A DNA stretch of 64,000 bases from Micromonospora mirobrigensis. GTDB lineage: Bacteria; Actinomycetota; Actinomycetes; Mycobacteriales; Micromonosporaceae. A model generated the notes under the pieces. It was not told the origin of the DNA. It saw nothing but the letters and a program-made list of their open reading frames with translations, and did not search any database. The translations under genes were made by a program, and so were the position numbers. The stretch lies in assembly GCF_900091555.1 (NCBI RefSeq), contig NZ_FMCX01000007.1:62001-126000 (forward strand). Reading direction: 5' to 3'. This document shows positions 28,376-37,017 of the stretch, piece by piece (position 1 is the first letter of the stretch; each line of letters starts with the position of its first letter).

Positions 28376-28864
28376 ATGCGTCGCGTGCTGCTCGAAGCCG
28401 TCATCCCCGCAACCCCCGCCGACCAGGTCTTCACCCAGGTGGTCCGGTTCGACCGCTACCCGGACCTCGCCCCGCACGTGCAGTCCACGGTGGTGCACCG
28501 GACCCTGCCGGAACCGACCGGACGCTCCGACTGGGAGCTGCACTTCCGCAGCGGCCTGCTGCGCTGGACCGAGGAGGAGACCTTCCACCCCGACCAGCTG
28601 CGGATCACCTTCACCCAGACCGCCGGCGACTTCGACGAGCTGCACGGCGAGTGGGTGCTGCGCGCCGACGGCGACGACACCGCGCTGCGCTTCCAGGCCG
28701 ACTTCGACTTCGGCATCCCCAGCCTCGCCGGAATCCTCGACCCGATCGCCGAACGGGTGATCAAGGAGACCATCGCCTGGGTCCTGGTCGGCCTCTTCGA
28801 CGACGTACGCCTCGACACCCCGCTGGACCTCACCACCCCGCCGGTGCCCGGCGGGGTCCGCTGA
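28376..28864 (+). CDS. SRPBCC (START-like) family protein
   Basis: A 162-residue soluble protein of the polyketide cyclase/Coq10 START-like type. It has the EAVIPATPADQVFTQVVRF opening, a WTEEETFHPDQLRITF central sheet, and a long C-terminal helix (ILDPIAERVIKETIAWVLVGLF). These domains form a hydrophobic pocket for lipids or polyketides. The ATG at 28376 starts 6 bases after the aminotransferase stop. No catalytic residues can be assigned. Binding or shielding of a long-chain intermediate is a reasonable guess. Confidence 0.8.
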   Translation: MRRVLLEAVIPATPADQVFTQVVRFDRYPDLAPHVQSTVVHRTLPEPTGRSDWELHFRSGLLRWTEEETFHPDQLRITFTQTAGDFDELHGEWVLRADGDDTALRFQADFDFGIPSLAGILDPIAERVIKETIAWVLVGLFDDVRLDTPLDLTTPPVPGGVR

Positions 28865-28895
28865 GCCACCACCCCACGACCCCTGAGGACCCGAC

Positions 28896-29390
28896 ATGGA
28901 CGCCGCCAACCCGTTCGAGACACCGAAGACCTTCGCGCTGCACCGGGGCGAGTACCTGGTCGGCTTCGCCGTCGCCACCACCCTGGGCGTCTGGCACTGG
29001 CAGGAGATCCGCTGGCTGCCGGCCGTGGCGCTCTTCCTCTACATCGACCTGATCGGCTACATCCCCGGGGCGATCGCCTTCCGGCGCAGCACGGACGGGA
29101 ACATCCCCAAGATCTACTACGTGCTCTACAACACCATGCACAGCCTGATCACGCAAAGCGTGGTGGTCGGCCTGTGGCTGCTGTTCGTCGGCCCCGAGTG
29201 GGCGCTGATCGTCATCCCGTTCCACCTCTTCGCCGACCGGGGCCTGTTCGGCAACTTCCTCAAGCCGTTCAACCTGCCGTTCGAGCCGCACCCGCACCCC
29301 GCGTACGACAAGCTGCTCAGCTCGCTGGGCTACCCGGCCCGGGCGAAGAAGGCCACCACGCACGCCCCCGTACCCGCCGAGGCGCACTGA
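28896..29390 (+). CDS. Small integral membrane protein, VlmO-like candidate
   Basis: A 164-residue membrane protein with about four hydrophobic segments (about residues 23-38, 42-60, 82-104, 106-118) and several conserved-looking polar positions inside or next to them (HWQEIRW, NTMHSL, PFHLFADRGLFGNFLKPF). His and Glu/Asp placed in helices suggest an enzyme rather than a transporter. The valanimycin cluster encodes a small membrane protein, VlmO, needed for azoxy formation. I assign this gene as its counterpart from size, topology and context, not from alignment. It lies between the SRPBCC and flavin reductase genes in one operon. Confidence 0.75.
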   Translation: MDAANPFETPKTFALHRGEYLVGFAVATTLGVWHWQEIRWLPAVALFLYIDLIGYIPGAIAFRRSTDGNIPKIYYVLYNTMHSLITQSVVVGLWLLFVGPEWALIVIPFHLFADRGLFGNFLKPFNLPFEPHPHPAYDKLLSSLGYPARAKKATTHAPVPAEAH

Positions 29391-29474
29391 CGCCGCACGG
29401 CCGGTCCGCCGGCGGTCGCCCCAGCTCCGACCGCGACCGCCGGCACCGGGTTCCGCGAGCCGACGAGGAGTGAC

Positions 29475-30050
29475 ATGTCCACCGACGATCCCGCCCCTTC
29501 GCACCGGCGCGCCGTACGCCAGATCGCCTCCGGCGTCGCGGTCCTCACCGTCCGGCACGGCCAGGCGGTGCACGGCACCACCGTCAGCTCACTGACCGCC
29601 GTCTCCCGGGAACCGCTGCTGGTCGCCGCCTGCCTGCACCGGCGGTCCAGCTTCACCGACCTGGCGCTGGCCGCCCGGCGTTTCTCGGTCAACGTGCTCG
29701 GCTCGGCACAGGCGCTGGTCGCCGGCTGGTTCGCCGACCCCGACCGGCCGGCCGGGGCGGCCCAGTTCGACTGCGTCCGGTGGCGGCCCGACCCGGCCGG
29801 CGGCGGGCCGCTCATCGACGGGTCGCTGGCCAGCTTCAGCTGCGCGCTGGTCGACTGCGTCACCGCCGGCGACCACCGGATCCTGCTGGCCGAGGTGACC
29901 GCCGGCGCGGCCGGGGAGGGGAGCCCGCTGCTGCACTTCTCCGGCCGCCTGCACGACGGCGTCCTGCGCGGCCTGCCCCGCGGCTCCGGCCACCCCGCCG
30001 TACCGGCCACCGCCATGGCCGGCGCACCGACCGCTCCCCTGCCATCCTGA
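29475..30050 (+). CDS. Flavin reductase domain protein (VlmR-like)
   Basis: A 191-residue FMN-binding split-barrel flavin reductase: IASGVAVLTVRHGQAVHGTTVSSLTAVS is the typical N-terminus (shown as successive family motifs), followed by PLLVAACLHRRSS and RFSVNVLG. Such enzymes supply free reduced flavin to a partner monooxygenase. In this operon the partner is most likely the N-hydroxylase at 25912, matching the VlmH/VlmR pair of valanimycin. The ATG at 29475 follows GAGGAG. A 14-base gap separates it from the diiron gene. Confidence 0.87.
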   Translation: MSTDDPAPSHRRAVRQIASGVAVLTVRHGQAVHGTTVSSLTAVSREPLLVAACLHRRSSFTDLALAARRFSVNVLGSAQALVAGWFADPDRPAGAAQFDCVRWRPDPAGGGPLIDGSLASFSCALVDCVTAGDHRILLAEVTAGAAGEGSPLLHFSGRLHDGVLRGLPRGSGHPAVPATAMAGAPTAPLPS

Positions 30051-30064
30051 GAGGACAACCACCG

Positions 30065-31048
30065 ATGACGATCGTGACGCCCGCCGAGGCCGGCTGGGAC
30101 ACCGCCCCGGGACTGCTGGACGGGGCGAAGAGCCTCACCCTCACCGCCGAACAGTGCGACCTGGCGTACTGGTTCTCCGCCGTCGCCCAGGGCACCCTGG
30201 CCGGGCGCGCGGCCACCGGCCACGTCGAGGGCTGCCCCACCCCGGAGGCGATGCGGCAGCCGGGCCCGCTGCGCGACGCGCTGATCCTGGAACTGGGCCA
30301 GCGCTCGCTCGCCGAGGACCGCGCCACCCGGCTGCTCGCCCACTACGTGGCCAACGCGCCGGGCATCGCCGAGATGGAGTTCTACGCCACCCAGCTGATC
30401 GACGAGGCCCGGCACGCCCAGGTGTTCCGCCACCACCTCCTCGAGCTGGGGGTCCCCGCCGACCGGCTCGCCGCCACCCTCGCCGAGGTCTCCACCGACT
30501 ACCGGCGCGACGTGCTCGACCCGATCGAGGCGTACTCGCTGCGGGTGGTGCGCGACGAGGGCGACTTCATCGGCGGGGTGGCGATCTTCACCATCGTGAT
30601 CGAGGGGGTGCTGGCGCCGGCGGCGGAGCTGAGCGAGCGCAAGTGGGACCGGCTCGACCCGGCGGCCAGCGAGATCGCCCGGGGCGCGGCGATCGACGAG
30701 ATCCGGCACCTGACGGTGGGCAGCTCGCTGATCCGGGAGCACCTGCTCCGGCACCCCGAGTACCGGCCGCGGCTGCTGGAGATCATGCGGGACGGGCGCC
30801 GGCTCTGGGACGAGCTGCCCGACAAGAAGTACGTCATGCAGCGCGAGGAGCTGTTCCAGGAGGGCATGCACCAGCACGCCGACCTGATCGGCGACTACGA
30901 GGTGTGGCCCGGCCGGCGGCTGCTCGACACCACCCCCGACGAGCGGTACGACACCGCCGACCGGTGGACCGAGGAGATGGCGGTCAGCCGCCTGGAGTAC
31001 ATGGGCCTGGCCGACGCGCTGCCGATCCTGATGGGGCCGGCACAGTGA
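30065..31048 (+). CDS. Ferritin-like diiron oxygenase, VlmB-like candidate
   Basis: A 327-residue four-helix-bundle protein. A complete diiron ligand set can be read: Glu84, Glu114 and His117 (DEARH) in the first helix pair, Glu180, Glu212 and His215 (DEIRH) in the second, with about 30-residue spacing as in ribonucleotide reductase R2-like oxygenases. The valanimycin pathway uses a non-haem diiron protein, VlmB, in azoxy formation; this gene is its likely counterpart. Its start ATG (30065) has GAGAGGA upstream, and its stop overlaps the next GTG by four bases, so coupling with the FabH gene is likely. An aldehyde- or amine-oxidising R2-like enzyme is the alternative. Confidence 0.83.
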   Translation: MTIVTPAEAGWDTAPGLLDGAKSLTLTAEQCDLAYWFSAVAQGTLAGRAATGHVEGCPTPEAMRQPGPLRDALILELGQRSLAEDRATRLLAHYVANAPGIAEMEFYATQLIDEARHAQVFRHHLLELGVPADRLAATLAEVSTDYRRDVLDPIEAYSLRVVRDEGDFIGGVAIFTIVIEGVLAPAAELSERKWDRLDPAASEIARGAAIDEIRHLTVGSSLIREHLLRHPEYRPRLLEIMRDGRRLWDELPDKKYVMQREELFQEGMHQHADLIGDYEVWPGRRLLDTTPDERYDTADRWTEEMAVSRLEYMGLADALPILMGPAQ

Positions 31049-32061
31049 CCACCCTGCGGGCGGTGATCTGCGGCGTCGGCGCCGCGCTGCCGCCCCGGGT
31101 GGTCACCAACGACGAGCTGTCGGCGTACCTGGACACCAGCGACGAGTGGATCCGGCAGCGCACCGGCATCCGGACCCGCCGCCGGGTCGACCCGGGGACG
31201 GCCACCGCCGACCTGGCCACCGAGGCGGGCGCCCGGGCGCTGGCCTCGGCGGGCGTGACCGACGTGGACGCGGTGGTGCTGGCCACCGCCACCCCGGACC
31301 GGCTGGTGCCGGCCACCGCGCCGGAGGTGGCCACCCGGCTCGGCCTGACCGGGGTGGCCGCGTACGACGTGGCCGCGGTGTGCAGCGGGTTCGTCTACGG
31401 CCTGGCCAGCGCGGCCGGGCTGGTCGCCACCGGAGACTTCCGGCGGGTGCTGCTGATCGGCGCGGAGGCGTACTCGACGATCATCGACCCGAAGGACCGC
31501 ACCACCGCGGCCATCTTCGGCGACGGCGCCGGCGCGGTGGTGCTGCGGGCCGGCGGGCCCGGCGAGCCCGGCGCGATCGGCCCGGTGGACCTGGGCAGCG
31601 ACGGCAGCCTGGTGGAGCTGGGCATGATCCCGGCGGGCGGCTCCCGGCAGCGGTCCGCCGGTGGCACCGCCGCGCCGGAGGACCACTACTTCCGGATGCA
31701 GGGCGGCGACATGTACCGGCACGCGGTCACCCGGATGACCGCGTCCGCGTCGACCGCCCTGGACCGCGCCGGCTGGCGACTGTCCGACGTGGACCGCTTC
31801 GTGCCGCACCAGGCCAACGCCCGGATCGCCGCGGCCGTCGCGGAGCGGCTCGGCCTCACCGGCGACCAGCTGGTCTCGAACATCGAGCACGTCGGGAACA
31901 CCGCCGCCGCCTCGATCCCGCTGCTGCTGGCCCAGGCCGCCGCCGACGGCCGGCTCCGTCCCGGGCACCGGGTGCTGCTGGCCGCCTTCGGCAGCGGCGC
32001 CACCTGGGGCGCCACCACCCTGGTCTGGCCCGAGGTCGGGGCCGTTCCCATCCCTTCCTGA
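31045..32061 (+). CDS. 3-oxoacyl-ACP synthase III (FabH-type)
   Basis: A 338-residue chain-initiating ketosynthase with the full Cys113-His255-Asn285 triad (AAVCSGF, PHQANAR, EHVGNTAAAS). It condenses an acyl-CoA starter with malonyl-ACP. The GTG at 31045 overlaps the preceding stop (GTGA). It is followed at 26 bases by its own ACP and then a FabF, so this operon carries a small dedicated type II fatty acid module. Unlike the two KASIII-like proteins at 49857 and 51094 it has an intact active site. Confidence 0.92.
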   Translation: MTTLRAVICGVGAALPPRVVTNDELSAYLDTSDEWIRQRTGIRTRRRVDPGTATADLATEAGARALASAGVTDVDAVVLATATPDRLVPATAPEVATRLGLTGVAAYDVAAVCSGFVYGLASAAGLVATGDFRRVLLIGAEAYSTIIDPKDRTTAAIFGDGAGAVVLRAGGPGEPGAIGPVDLGSDGSLVELGMIPAGGSRQRSAGGTAAPEDHYFRMQGGDMYRHAVTRMTASASTALDRAGWRLSDVDRFVPHQANARIAAAVAERLGLTGDQLVSNIEHVGNTAAASIPLLLAQAAADGRLRPGHRVLLAAFGSGATWGATTLVWPEVGAVPIPS

Positions 32062-32086
32062 CCCAACCCCGAAGAGAGGACCCACC

Positions 32087-32317
32087 GTGTACGAGCAGCT
32101 GAAGGACATCGTCGCCAGCAAGTTCCAGATCGACCCGGGCGAGATCGCCCCGGACTCCACGCTCAAGGGCCTGGAGCTGGACTCGCTGGACACCGTCGAG
32201 CTCTCCCTGGTCATCGAGAAGGAGCTCGGGGCGCAGGTCTCCGACGTGGAGCTGGCCGAGGCGCAGCGCCTGGACGAGATCGTCCGCCTGGTCGAGAGCC
32301 GGACGGCGAGGATCTGA
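32087..32317 (+). CDS. Acyl carrier protein
   Basis: A 76-residue ACP with the phosphopantetheine Ser in LELDSLDTVE and typical helices II and III. The GTG start follows AGAGAGGA, and the stop overlaps the following ATG (TGATG). Between fabH- and fabF-type genes it should carry the chain of the type II module. Confidence 0.93.
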   Translation: MYEQLKDIVASKFQIDPGEIAPDSTLKGLELDSLDTVELSLVIEKELGAQVSDVELAEAQRLDEIVRLVESRTARI

Positions 32318-33540
32318 TGCCGATCCCCGCCGTCGCCGTCACCGGGCTGGGCCTGGTCTGCCCCGCGGGCGTCGGCGTCGACGCCGGCTGGGAGCGGGTC
32401 TGCGCGGGGGCGCCGACCGCCGCAGCGGACCCGGTCCTGGCCGGCAACCCGGTGACCATCTCCTGCCGGGTGCCGGGCTTCGACCCGGCCGCGCTGCTCA
32501 CCGCGCGCCGCGCCCGGCGGCTGGACCGGTTCGTCCAGTTCGCGCTGGTCGCGGCCCGGGAGGCGGTGACCGACGCCGGGCTCGACCCGGGCGCCTGGGA
32601 CGGCGCACGGGTCGGCGTGGTGCTCGGCAACACCGCCGGTGGCACGGCCACCGTGGAGGAGCAGATGCGGGTGCTGCTGGCCGAGTCCCCGGGCCGGGTG
32701 TCCCCGCTGCTGCTGCCGATGCAGCTCGCCAACATGGTCGCCGGCACGGTCGCCATCGAGCTGGGCGCCCGGGGCCCCAGCCTGGTGGTGGCCACCGCCT
32801 GCGCCTCGGGCACCAGCGCCGTCGGGGTGGCCCGCGACCTGCTCGCCCTGGACCGCTGCGACGTCGTGGTCACCGGCGGCAGCGAGGCGATGGTCACCCC
32901 GCTGATGATGGCCGGCTTCGCGCAGATGGGCGCCCTCTCCGGCCGGCTCGACGACCCGGCGCGGGCGTCCCGCCCGTTCGACGTCGACCGGGACGGCTTC
33001 GTCGCCGGTGAGGGCGCCGGCGTGCTGGTGCTGGAGCGGGTCGCCGACGCCCGGGCCCGGGGCGCCCGGGTGCGGGCGCTGGTCGCCGGCTACGGCGCCT
33101 CCGCCGACGCCCACCACGTCACCGCCCCCGACCCCCAGGGGCGCGGTTTCGAACTGGCGATCCGAGGGGCGCTCGCCGACGCCGGCGCCGAGCCGGAGGC
33201 GGTGGACCACGTCAACGCCCACGGCACCTCCACGCCGCTCAACGACGTCACCGAGGCCCGGGTGCTGCGGCGGGTCCTCGGCGACACCGGGGCGCTGGTC
33301 ACCTCGACCAAGGGCGTCACCGGTCACTGCCTCGGCGCGGCCGGCGCGGTGGAGGCCGTGTTCACCGTGCTCGCCGTCGAGCGGGGCCTGGTCCCGCCGA
33401 CGGCCAACCTGACCACCCTCGACCCGGAGATCGACCTGGACGTGGCGGCCAAGCCCACCCATCGCCGGATCGACCTCGCGCTGAGCAACTCCTTCGGCTT
33501 CGGCGGCCAGAACGCCGTCCTGGCGTTCCGCGCCGCCTGA
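32317..33540 (+). CDS. 3-oxoacyl-ACP synthase II (FabF-type)
   Basis: A 407-residue elongating ketosynthase: nucleophile Cys162 in VATACASGTSA, His in NAHGTSTPLND and KGVTGHCLGAAG. It is translationally coupled to the ACP by a one-base overlap. It extends the chain begun by the adjacent FabH with malonyl-ACP. Chain length is not predictable by eye. Together with the type I PKS this gives two possible sources of the alkyl chain. Confidence 0.92.
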   Translation: MPIPAVAVTGLGLVCPAGVGVDAGWERVCAGAPTAAADPVLAGNPVTISCRVPGFDPAALLTARRARRLDRFVQFALVAAREAVTDAGLDPGAWDGARVGVVLGNTAGGTATVEEQMRVLLAESPGRVSPLLLPMQLANMVAGTVAIELGARGPSLVVATACASGTSAVGVARDLLALDRCDVVVTGGSEAMVTPLMMAGFAQMGALSGRLDDPARASRPFDVDRDGFVAGEGAGVLVLERVADARARGARVRALVAGYGASADAHHVTAPDPQGRGFELAIRGALADAGAEPEAVDHVNAHGTSTPLNDVTEARVLRRVLGDTGALVTSTKGVTGHCLGAAGAVEAVFTVLAVERGLVPPTANLTTLDPEIDLDVAAKPTHRRIDLALSNSFGFGGQNAVLAFRAA

Positions 33541-33582
33541 GCCACGTCACACCACACCCCCTTTCAGTGATTGGTGACGGTC

Positions 33583-35082
33583 ATGCCCAACCCCCACACC
33601 GCGGTCGACGGACGGAACCTCCGACCGACCCTGAGCACCTCGAAGATCGTGTTTCTGGTGGTGGCGGCGGCCGCGCCGCTGGCCGCCATGGTCGGCACCG
33701 TGCCGCTCGCGTTCGCGATCGGCAACGGCGCCGGCGTACCGGCCATGTTCGTCTTCGCCGGCATCACCCTGTTCTGCTTCTCCGTCGGGTACGCGGCGAT
33801 GAGCCGGCGGATCGTGCACGCCGGTGGCTTCTACACCTACCTGGTCCAGGGGCTCGGCAAGCCCGTGGCGGTGGCCGGCGGGGCGATCGCGATCGTGTCG
33901 TACAACGCGGTGGCGATCGGGCTGGCCGGCGCGTTCGGCTACTTCGCCCAGCTGGTGCTGGAGGCGCTCGGCGTGGCCGTGCCCTGGCAGGCGTGCGCCG
34001 CCTTCGCCGTACTCGTGGTCGGGGTGCTCGGCTACCGGCAGATCGACCTCAGCGCGCGGGTGCTGTCGCTGCTGATGGTGGCCGAGATCGGGGTGCTGGC
34101 CGTACTCGACGTCGGCATCCTGGCCCACCACGGCGGGGCGGCACTGCCGGCGGCCTCGTTCGACCCGTCGGTGGTGCTCAGCGGCGGCGTCGGGGTGGCG
34201 ATGATGTTCGCCTTCATCTCGTTCATCGGCTTCGAGTCCGCCGCCCTCTACGGCGAGGAGACCCGGAACCCGGCGCGCAGCATCCCGCTGGCCACGTACG
34301 CCTCGGTCGGCCTGATCGCCGTCTTCTACGCCTTCACCAGCTGGGCGGCGGTCGGCGCGATCGGGCCCGAGCGGGTGAGCGAGGTGGCCGGTGACCAGCT
34401 GGGCAACCTCTTCTTCACGGTCAGCGACGCCAACGTGGACCCGGCGCTGACCGCGGTGATGCAGATCCTGCTGGTCACCAGCCTGCTGGCCGCGATGCTG
34501 GCGCTGCACAACGCCGCCAACCGGTACGCCTACGTCTTCGGCCGCGAGGGGGTGCTGCCGACCGGGCTGGGCGCGGTGCACGCCCGGCACCTCTCCCCGC
34601 ACCGGGCCAGCGTCAGCCAGACCGTGCTCACCACCGTGGTGCTGGCGGTCTTCTCGCTGGCCGGGCTGCACCCGTACACGAACCTGGCGACCAGCATGGT
34701 CGGGCTGGGCACCCTGGGCATCATCGTGCTCCAGGCCGGGGCGGCGCTGGCCGTGATCGCGTTCTTCCGGGGCCGAGCCGACCGGCACTGGTGGCGGACC
34801 CTGGTGGCGCCCGGGCTGGGCGCCCTCGGGCTGATCGCCGCGGTCGAGTTGGTGGTGACGAACTTCTCGGTGCTCACCGGGTCGACGTCGCCGGTGATCA
34901 ACGCGCTGCCCTGGCTGCTGCCGATGCTCGCGGTGGCCGGCATCGGGTACGCGCTGTGGATGCGCGCCAACCGCCCGGCCCGGTACGCCGCCCTGGGCGC
35001 CGTCGAGACCGACGTGCCCGGGGACGACACCACCGCCGGGGCGCCCACCCGACCGGAGGCCGGGGTCGCCGCGGTCGGCTGA
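33583..35082 (+). CDS. APC-superfamily amino acid permease
   Basis: About 499 residues with around 12 transmembrane segments. Typical APC motifs are the first helix VAAAAPLAAMVGTVPLAF and SFIGFESAALYGEETRNPARSIP in the consensus amphipathic region. The last 35 residues are a soluble Pro/Thr-rich tail. ATG 33583 was chosen; GTG 33574 and TTG 33571 are in frame. It is the last gene of the 24.2-35.1 kb operon. It could import an amino acid precursor such as serine, or export a product; neither is shown by sequence. Confidence 0.85.
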   Translation: MPNPHTAVDGRNLRPTLSTSKIVFLVVAAAAPLAAMVGTVPLAFAIGNGAGVPAMFVFAGITLFCFSVGYAAMSRRIVHAGGFYTYLVQGLGKPVAVAGGAIAIVSYNAVAIGLAGAFGYFAQLVLEALGVAVPWQACAAFAVLVVGVLGYRQIDLSARVLSLLMVAEIGVLAVLDVGILAHHGGAALPAASFDPSVVLSGGVGVAMMFAFISFIGFESAALYGEETRNPARSIPLATYASVGLIAVFYAFTSWAAVGAIGPERVSEVAGDQLGNLFFTVSDANVDPALTAVMQILLVTSLLAAMLALHNAANRYAYVFGREGVLPTGLGAVHARHLSPHRASVSQTVLTTVVLAVFSLAGLHPYTNLATSMVGLGTLGIIVLQAGAALAVIAFFRGRADRHWWRTLVAPGLGALGLIAAVELVVTNFSVLTGSTSPVINALPWLLPMLAVAGIGYALWMRANRPARYAALGAVETDVPGDDTTAGAPTRPEAGVAAVG

Positions 35083-35719
35083 CGGCCCACCCGGCCGGCT
35101 GGCCGCGGTCGGCTGCCCGACACCGGAGAGGCCCGGCGCGACGGCGAGGTCATGCCGGAACGGGAGAGGCCCGGCGCGACGGTGACGTCACGCCGGGCCC
35201 AGCCGCGCTCGGGAGCTCTGCCCTGTCCAGGACGAGGTGCGCGACCCCGCCTTCCGCCTGGTCCCGGTGCTGCCGAGGGTGGCGGCGGCGGCACGTCGAC
35301 CGGCCGGACCACCCATGCGCAGCGGCTCCCACCGCCCGGGGTCCAGCCAGGCCTCCCCCGTCCCCGGCGATGCAACAGCGTGTGGCATGTCCGGGCGTCC
35401 GGTGCCGGGCAGTCGACGCCCACATTGAGGGGGTGGGCCGACGAGCGGCACCGGGTGACGGAGAGTAGCCAGCGTCAGAGAGTAATGACCGGTTCGAGCG
35501 TGATACCTCGGAGTCATCATTATTCCTCTGAGGTATCACGCTCGCGGAGCTGTCCACTTTGCGGCCCGACCGATCCGAGGACCGCGGCGGGCCAGCGGTG
35601 GGCGGCTCGGCGATCAGCTTGCCGGAGGTCGTCTGCCCAGCGGTCGGCGGCCGCGCGGTCCACGACCGACCGCACGGTCCACCGGGCAGGTCGGCCGCGG
35701 AAGGCCGGGGCGGTGCGGG
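35083..35719. other. Gene-free convergent gap
   Basis: A 637-bp gap between convergent operons. No plausible gene. It contains a degenerate duplication of a roughly 24-bp GC-rich unit (about 35123-35150 and 35163-35188) and the long inverted repeat listed separately at 35495-35544. Confidence 0.6.
35495..35544. repeat. 15-bp perfect inverted repeat with 20-bp AT-rich centre
   Basis: 35495-35509 is the exact reverse complement of 35530-35544. The centre (35510-35529) is AT-rich compared with its surroundings. It lies between convergent transcripts, so a bidirectional terminator is possible. The long arms and AT-rich centre would equally fit a protein-binding site or a remnant of a mobile element end. 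Confidence 0.65.
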
Positions 35720-36136
35720 TCAGCGCAGGATGGCCTGGGTCTGGGTGACCTGGGCGACCCGGGTGGCGGTGTCGTCGAACAGGTCGGTCTGGATGACGGA
35801 CACCGTCCGGCCCAGGTGCAGCAGGCGGGCCGTCGCGGTCACCACCCCGGCGCGCACGGCGTGCAGGAAGTTCGTCTTCAACTCGATGGTGGTGGTGCCG
35901 GTCGACCCGGCGGGCAGGTTGAGGAACGCGCACACCCCGGCCGCGGCGTCACCCAGGGTCACCAGCGCCCCGCCGTGCAGGACCCCGCCGGCGGTGCAGC
36001 GCTCCGGCGCCCAGGGCAGCCGGGCGGTCACCTCCTCCGGGTCGAGCCGGTCGAACTCGATGCCCACGGTCGCGGCGAACGGGGTCAGCCGCAGCAGCTC
36101 CTGCGGGTCGAGGCGGCGTACCGGTGAAGTGGTCAT
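35720..36136 (-). CDS. PaaI/hotdog-fold thioesterase
   Basis: A 138-residue hotdog thioesterase: GGVLHGGALVTLGDAAAG carries the substrate-binding HGG and catalytic Asp of the PaaI-like family, followed by TTIELKTNFL. It hydrolyses acyl-CoA or acyl-ACP. The ATG at 36136 was chosen because the larger frame overlaps the TEII gene. It is the last gene of the minus-strand PKS operon and could release or edit chains. Confidence 0.88.
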   Translation of the reverse strand: MTTSPVRRLDPQELLRLTPFAATVGIEFDRLDPEEVTARLPWAPERCTAGGVLHGGALVTLGDAAAGVCAFLNLPAGSTGTTTIELKTNFLHAVRAGVVTATARLLHLGRTVSVIQTDLFDDTATRVAQVTQTQAILR

Positions 36137-36225
36137 GTCGTACTCCCTCGGGTGAAGGTGGTGGGCCGGCGCACGACGGCGGCGGCCGCTGCCCGCGGCC
36201 GCCGCCGTGCCCGGCGTCGGGTCCG

Positions 36226-37017
36226 TCACCGCGCCGCGGCCACCAGCCGTTGCAGGTGCCGGACCAGGTCGGACGTCACGGTCAACGCATGTTCCTCGAT
36301 GTAGAAGTGTCCACCGGGGAACTCGCTGTTGCCGAGGTAGTTCACGGTGCGATCCTGCCAGGACGCCATCGCCCCGGGGAACATCAGCGGATCCGAGCGA
36401 CCGCCGTAGGAGACCACCGGGCAGGGCACCCTCTCCTCCCGGTCCACGGCGGTGGCGCAGACCGCCAGGTCCGCCCGGAGCGTCGGGATGACCATGGCCA
36501 GCAGCTCCTCGTCGTGCATGACGTCGGCCGGCAGCGAGCCCAGGTCGACGATCCACTGCCGCAGATCCTCCTCCGGCAGCCGGGCGTGCTCCATGGTCGG
36601 CGTGCGGAACCCCTCCGGCGCCCACCCGGAGGCGGCCACCAGCACCGGCGGCCGCTCGCCGTCGGCCACCAGCATGGCCGCCAGCCGGTACGCCAGCTGG
36701 GCGCCCATGCAGTGCCCGAAGAAGGCGTACGGGCGCTCGTCCAGCTCGGCGGCGATCGTCTCGCGCAGCGCGTCGAGCAGCGGCTCCATCTCGGTGAACG
36801 CCGGCTCCCCGCGACGCTGCTGCCGGCCCGGCAGCTGGACGCACTGGTACGCGATCGACGGCGGCAGCAGCCCACCCCAGTCCCGGTAGATGGAGACGCC
36901 GCTGCCGGCGTGCGGGAACAGGAACAGCCGCAGCGTGGTGTCCGGGTCGATCTCCGTCGGCTCGAACCAGCGCCCGCCCGCACCGGTGACGCCGGTGGCG
37001 TTCGTCGGGGCGGTCAC
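36226..37017 (-). CDS. Type II thioesterase with Cys in place of the nucleophile Ser
   Basis: A 263-residue alpha/beta-hydrolase of the RifR/TEII class (LFLFPHAGSG near the N-terminus, PGGHFYIEEH with the catalytic His near the C-terminus, GGRSDPL with the Asp). The nucleophile elbow reads GHCMGA, so residue 103 is Cys (TGC codon) where TEII enzymes have Ser. Cys-type thioesterases exist and often favour transacylation over hydrolysis. GTG 37017 overlaps the stop of the LLM gene by four bases. Editing of the PKS or ACP, or chain transfer, is inferred. Confidence 0.87.
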   Translation of the reverse strand: MTAPTNATGVTGAGGRWFEPTEIDPDTTLRLFLFPHAGSGVSIYRDWGGLLPPSIAYQCVQLPGRQQRRGEPAFTEMEPLLDALRETIAAELDERPYAFFGHCMGAQLAYRLAAMLVADGERPPVLVAASGWAPEGFRTPTMEHARLPEEDLRQWIVDLGSLPADVMHDEELLAMVIPTLRADLAVCATAVDREERVPCPVVSYGGRSDPLMFPGAMASWQDRTVNYLGNSEFPGGHFYIEEHALTVTSDLVRHLQRLVAAAR

